Shown here: one piece after another, positions 30,016-32,425 of the stretch
Layout of the letters: each line of letters begins with the position of its first letter
Numbering within the stretch: the stretch's first letter is position 1
DNA from: Rhizophagus sp. LPA8_4_AMF
Lineage: Eukaryota > Glomeromycota > Glomeromycetes > Glomerales > Glomeraceae
DNA length: 32,425 bases
NCBI GenBank assembly: GCA_021464525.1
Contig: JADRCO010000491.1
Coordinates: 1-32,425, forward strand
Reading direction: 5' to 3'
Program-made: the position numbers and the translations under genes
Notes under the pieces: model-generated
The model's input: only the letters and a program-made list of their open reading frames with translations
Databases searched by the model: none
What the model was told of the DNA's origin: nothing

Positions 30016-30573
30016 TTACCAAAACTCATAATCCTGAATATCAGAAGAGAAAATTTCATTATCAGTTGTCTCAGCAGGAACGTTAGTTTGTTGACGATGA
30101 AGAGCATCTGGTGAAGCGAGTTGTTCGGTAGTATGACGGTACGCTGATGCAGCATAACGAATAGTTGGTGTACGAGAAGAAACTAAAGGACGTTCGTTCA
30201 AATAAGGATGAAGTCTGGGAGCATGGTTTCGGTACATACGACGAGGCATAGAAGTTTGTTGTTGTGGTGGTAGTTGTTGTTGTTGCGCGATAATAAATTG
30301 TCTTATCCGATTTAATAACCTTTTAAGTTCATTAACTTGTTCAAGTTGTCTATTAATATTTTCTTCAAATGCATTAATAGAATTGGAAAAGATTTGGAGA
30401 TTTTGGTGCATAGAAAGGTTGTTATTTTGTTGAGAAACATTACGTTGAGTTGGTGGGTGTGTTAAGAGAGTGGCAGATTCGTTTTCGTACTGTGGATCAT
30501 TAAAATCATTTGCGACTTCAGGAAGGTGGTATTCAGAGTATTCGGGATATTCAGTTGAAGAATTTTGCGTCAT
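30016..30573 (-). CDS. Array protein copy C, coiled-coil family of unknown function
   Basis: An intact 185-residue single-exon frame, closely similar to copy A. It starts MTQNSSTEYPEYSEYHLPEV, has seven extra residues near position 18-24, and shows slightly longer Gln runs (AQQQQLPPQQQ) after the coiled coil. The coiled coil (NSINAFEENINRQLEQVNEL), the basic PRRMYRNHAPRLHPYLNERP segment and the SSDIQDYEFW end are kept. No targeting signal or membrane span is seen. Substitutions relative to A are often conservative, which fits selection on the protein, but I did not count synonymous changes. Function unknown. Confidence 0.65.
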   Translation of the reverse strand: MTQNSSTEYPEYSEYHLPEVANDFNDPQYENESATLLTHPPTQRNVSQQNNNLSMHQNLQIFSNSINAFEENINRQLEQVNELKRLLNRIRQFIIAQQQQLPPQQQTSMPRRMYRNHAPRLHPYLNERPLVSSRTPTIRYAASAYRHTTEQLASPDALHRQQTNVPAETTDNEIFSSDIQDYEFW

Positions 30574-30697
30574 GATTACTGGTATATATATATATATATA
30601 TATATTTTTAAAGAAAAAATAGTGTAAATTTTATAGGAAGATGTAAAAAAAAGAAATGTTTATTTTATCAAGTGGTCTTGACACTGGATATTTTATA
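30574..30697 (-). promoter_or_regulatory. Conserved upstream block of copy C with TATA-like box
   Basis: On the minus strand TATAAAATA lies at 30697-30689, about 116-124 bp before ATG 30573. The homopolymer and CTTCCTATAAAATTTACAC words seen above the other copies follow it. Just beyond the box the similarity to copy A stops, coinciding with inserted sequence. Confidence 0.5.
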
Positions 30698-30892
30698 ACA
30701 TTTTTTTTATAAGTAATGAATAAGGCGTTTCTTTTTTGTTGTCCCCCAAAAAATGAAATTAATGAAGTTTTGGTTAGAAGGAATCCTAAAAAGGATAGTT
30801 TTACGTATCACATAAAGACTATCATTTCTTTTTTAGCTTTTTAGCACCAAATAATAATAATAAGCAATCTTGACTGAATTAAGAGATCTGTA

Positions 30893-31258
30893 CCAGGTTG
30901 GTGGCGCAGCAATTTTCAAATATTATAAAAATAAAGTCCCAAATTCCTAAAATGGTTGTGTTTTTGGCCGCTCTGCAAGTTTACTTAAAGGCCGAAAGTG
31001 GGTTTTGAATGTCGTTTTTTGACTTTATATATAAAAAACTAAAAAAATCGACTTTGCCGATTATTTCCAAAAATGGTTAGATTAATTTTAACGAAAAAAA
31101 ATGTTTTATTGAAATGTCAAAACCGACCTTCAAAACCACCTTGACTACTCTAAGTAAGGGCACATATTACATAACTTTTCTAAAAGCTTTATGTGTTGAG
31201 ATTTTTTTTTGCAAAAAATTTTCTGCGCCACAGTTGGTCAACTGCGCCACCAACCTGG
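30893..31258. mobile_element. 366-bp non-autonomous DNA transposon (MITE) with 17-bp perfect inverted ends
   Basis: CCAGGTTGGTGGCGCAG at 30893-30909 is matched exactly by CTGCGCCACCAACCTGG at 31242-31258. The interior has no protein. CTGCGCCAC is repeated subterminally at about 31223. TA dinucleotides lie just outside both ends (30891-30892 and 31261-31262, the latter after CA), but a clear target-site duplication was not settled. The element lies within the extra sequence that separates copy C's TATA-like block from its more distant upstream region. Confidence 0.75.
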
Positions 31259-31260
31259 CA

Positions 31261-31504
31261 TAGATTTGACATGCGAATTAACTGGCGCTTTTACCTTAAA
31301 CATAATGCGGCCAAGAATTAGATTTTGGCCCACATTATAGTTTACTTAAATGGTTATATATGTAGGAAATAATGAAAGGTTTGTATATTTGGTACAAATA
31401 TAGTAGGCAGGTTACACATATAAATGCAACCTACATCTTTGTTTTACGACGGTAATACCGGTAACATTATCACAAATACGCAACCTTCCATCAAAAAAAT
31501 CCTG
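31261..31504. repeat. Distal upstream sequence of copy C
   Basis: GAATTAACTGGCGCTTTTAC and CATAATGCGGCC match the copy A upstream region near 25876-25918. CATAATGCGGCCAA and TTGGCCCACATTATAG (31306-31344) form an imperfect inverted repeat. The block ends with CCTGTTTAATG, a word also found above copies A and D, at the junction with truncated copy D. Confidence 0.5.
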
Positions 31505-31741
31505 TTTAATGAGTTGTTGCACGATAATAAATTGGCTTATCTGATTTAATAACCTTTTAAGTTCATTAACTTGTTCAAGTTGTCTATTAATATTTTCTTC
31601 AAATGCATTAGTAGATTGGAAAAAATTTGGAGATTTTGGTGCATAGAGAAGTTATTATTTTGTTGGCATTGAGTTAGGGGTGATGTGATTAAGAGGGTAA
31701 CATTTTCGTATTGTGGGTCATTAAAATCATTTGCTTCGCAT
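31505..31741 (-). pseudogene. Array protein copy D, truncated pseudogene
   Basis: Only the N-terminal half remains. ATG 31741 meets TGA four codons later because the usual N-terminus is deleted. ANDFNDPQYENVTLL, FSMHQNLQIFSN and then, in another frame, NAFEENINRQLEQVNELKRL and LLNQISQFIIVQQ are recognisable. The sequence ends abruptly near 31505, fused to upstream DNA of copy C (CCTGTTTAATG), so the Arg/Pro-rich middle and DYEFW tail are missing. Confidence 0.7.
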
Positions 31742-31816
31742 GATTACTGATATATATAAAAGTGTAAATTTTATAGGAAGGGTAAAAAAAAGAAAAATTT
31801 TTTTTTGCCACTGGAG

Positions 31817-31824
31817 TATTTATA
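31817..31824 (-). promoter_or_regulatory. TATA-like box above copy D
   Basis: TATAAATACTCCAGTG on the minus strand keeps the box 76 bp before the former start. The shorter distance is due to lost homopolymer sequence. Confidence 0.4.
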
Positions 31825-31829
31825 TCGTT

Positions 31830-32320
31830 TTTTATAAGAAATGCACACTAAAATTGGATATATCCTTTAATTTTTCCCACTGTAAAATTTGACTGACGTT
31901 GTACCCATAAAGTTAAAGGCAAAAATTAGATTTTGGCCCGCATTATAGTTTGCTAATGATATACAATACATGTACCGATAAATATTTTCCTAGGATCTTA
32001 GCAACACTTAAATTTTTTAGCATCTGAAATTTAAAATACGTTATGGACATGAATGATTTTTGTTTAAAGAGATGAAAGGTTTGTTTTTACCTTGCATGTT
32101 ACACATTTAAGTGCGCGCCCTACACCTGTGTAACAGAATTGTATATGAATGAAGCATTTTGTAAATATACGAGATAAAAACCTGTTTAATTCTTTGTCAA
32201 ATGCTATAGCTCGGGTATTCGGAACAATTTACAATATAAAAAAAGAAAATTTCGAATTCAATGGTTCTTTTTGAGAAAAATTTTATTCATACTTCATTAA
32301 TGGAGTTATACTATATATTT
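31830..32320. repeat. Distal upstream sequence of copy D
   Basis: Matches the region above copy A: CCCACTGTAAA-TTGACTGACG near 31876, TTAGATTTTGGCCCGCATTA near 31927 (also near 31320), and CCTGTTTAAT...CGGGTA...GGAACAATTTAC near 32181-32232 against 26100-26155. No gene. Confidence 0.5.
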
Positions 32321-32339
32321 ATTTACCGTATAGCGCTGC

Positions 32340-32425
32340 ATACAGTATCCCCCCAAATAGTATCCCCCTTAAATAGTACCAGGGTACTATTCAACTACAA
32401 ATTTCGATATTTTTGATTAGTACCC
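32340..32425. repeat. Possible transposon end at the window edge
   Basis: CAGTATCCCCC, AGTATCCCCCTT, AGTACCAGGGTACT and AGTACCC recur within 80 bp. Clustered short words of this kind are typical of transposon termini, but the partner end lies outside the window. Confidence 0.3.

Overview
The window looks like nuclear DNA of an arbuscular mycorrhizal fungus, most likely Rhizophagus or a close relative (Glomeromycotina). The evidence is very AT-rich intergenic DNA, short GT-AG introns of 75-108 bp, and many broken copies of protein families that I recall as strongly expanded in Rhizophagus. No bacterial-type operons, rRNA, tRNA or CRISPR arrays were seen.

Positions 1-9,030 are richer in GC and form a gene graveyard. 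In order they hold a leucine-rich-repeat relic (156-822), a SAM-domain pseudogene (2017-3221), a convergent relic with EsV-1-7 cysteine repeats, a zinc ribbon and a nuclease-like C-terminus (3212-4527, minus), a short coiled-coil family pseudogene (5097-5545, minus), the 3' part of a second SAM-family pseudogene (5812-6336), and a long coiled-coil family pseudogene (6493-8102). A 47-bp x 4 tandem repeat and a hairpin close the block. The EsV-1-7/nuclease architecture is characteristic of large DNA viruses and suggests a virus-derived insertion.

Positions 9,030-14,150 appear empty, but the minus strand at 10,925-11,520 carries a very old, stop-riddled third copy of the SAM family. A 253-bp foldback element lies next to it.

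Positions 14,158-19,279 contain the two clearly intact housekeeping genes, both on the minus strand: a plasma-membrane-type syntaxin (Qa-SNARE, one exon) and a coactosin-like F-actin-binding protein (four exons, rebuilt here from splice sites). Positions 20,100-23,930 hold an unrecognised plus-strand relic, a 136-codon ORF of unknown meaning, and two spliced exons of an unrecognised minus-strand gene whose ends are missing.

Positions 24,800-32,300 are an array of four same-strand copies (A-D) of an unrecognised 178-185-residue coiled-coil protein. Copies A and C are open; B and D are broken in different ways. Each copy keeps a similar upstream block with a TATA-like box. A truncated TNP2-like transposase fragment and a 366-bp element with 17-bp perfect terminal inverted repeats sit in the array. 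Everything rests on reading the sequence and remembered family patterns; no database search was run.
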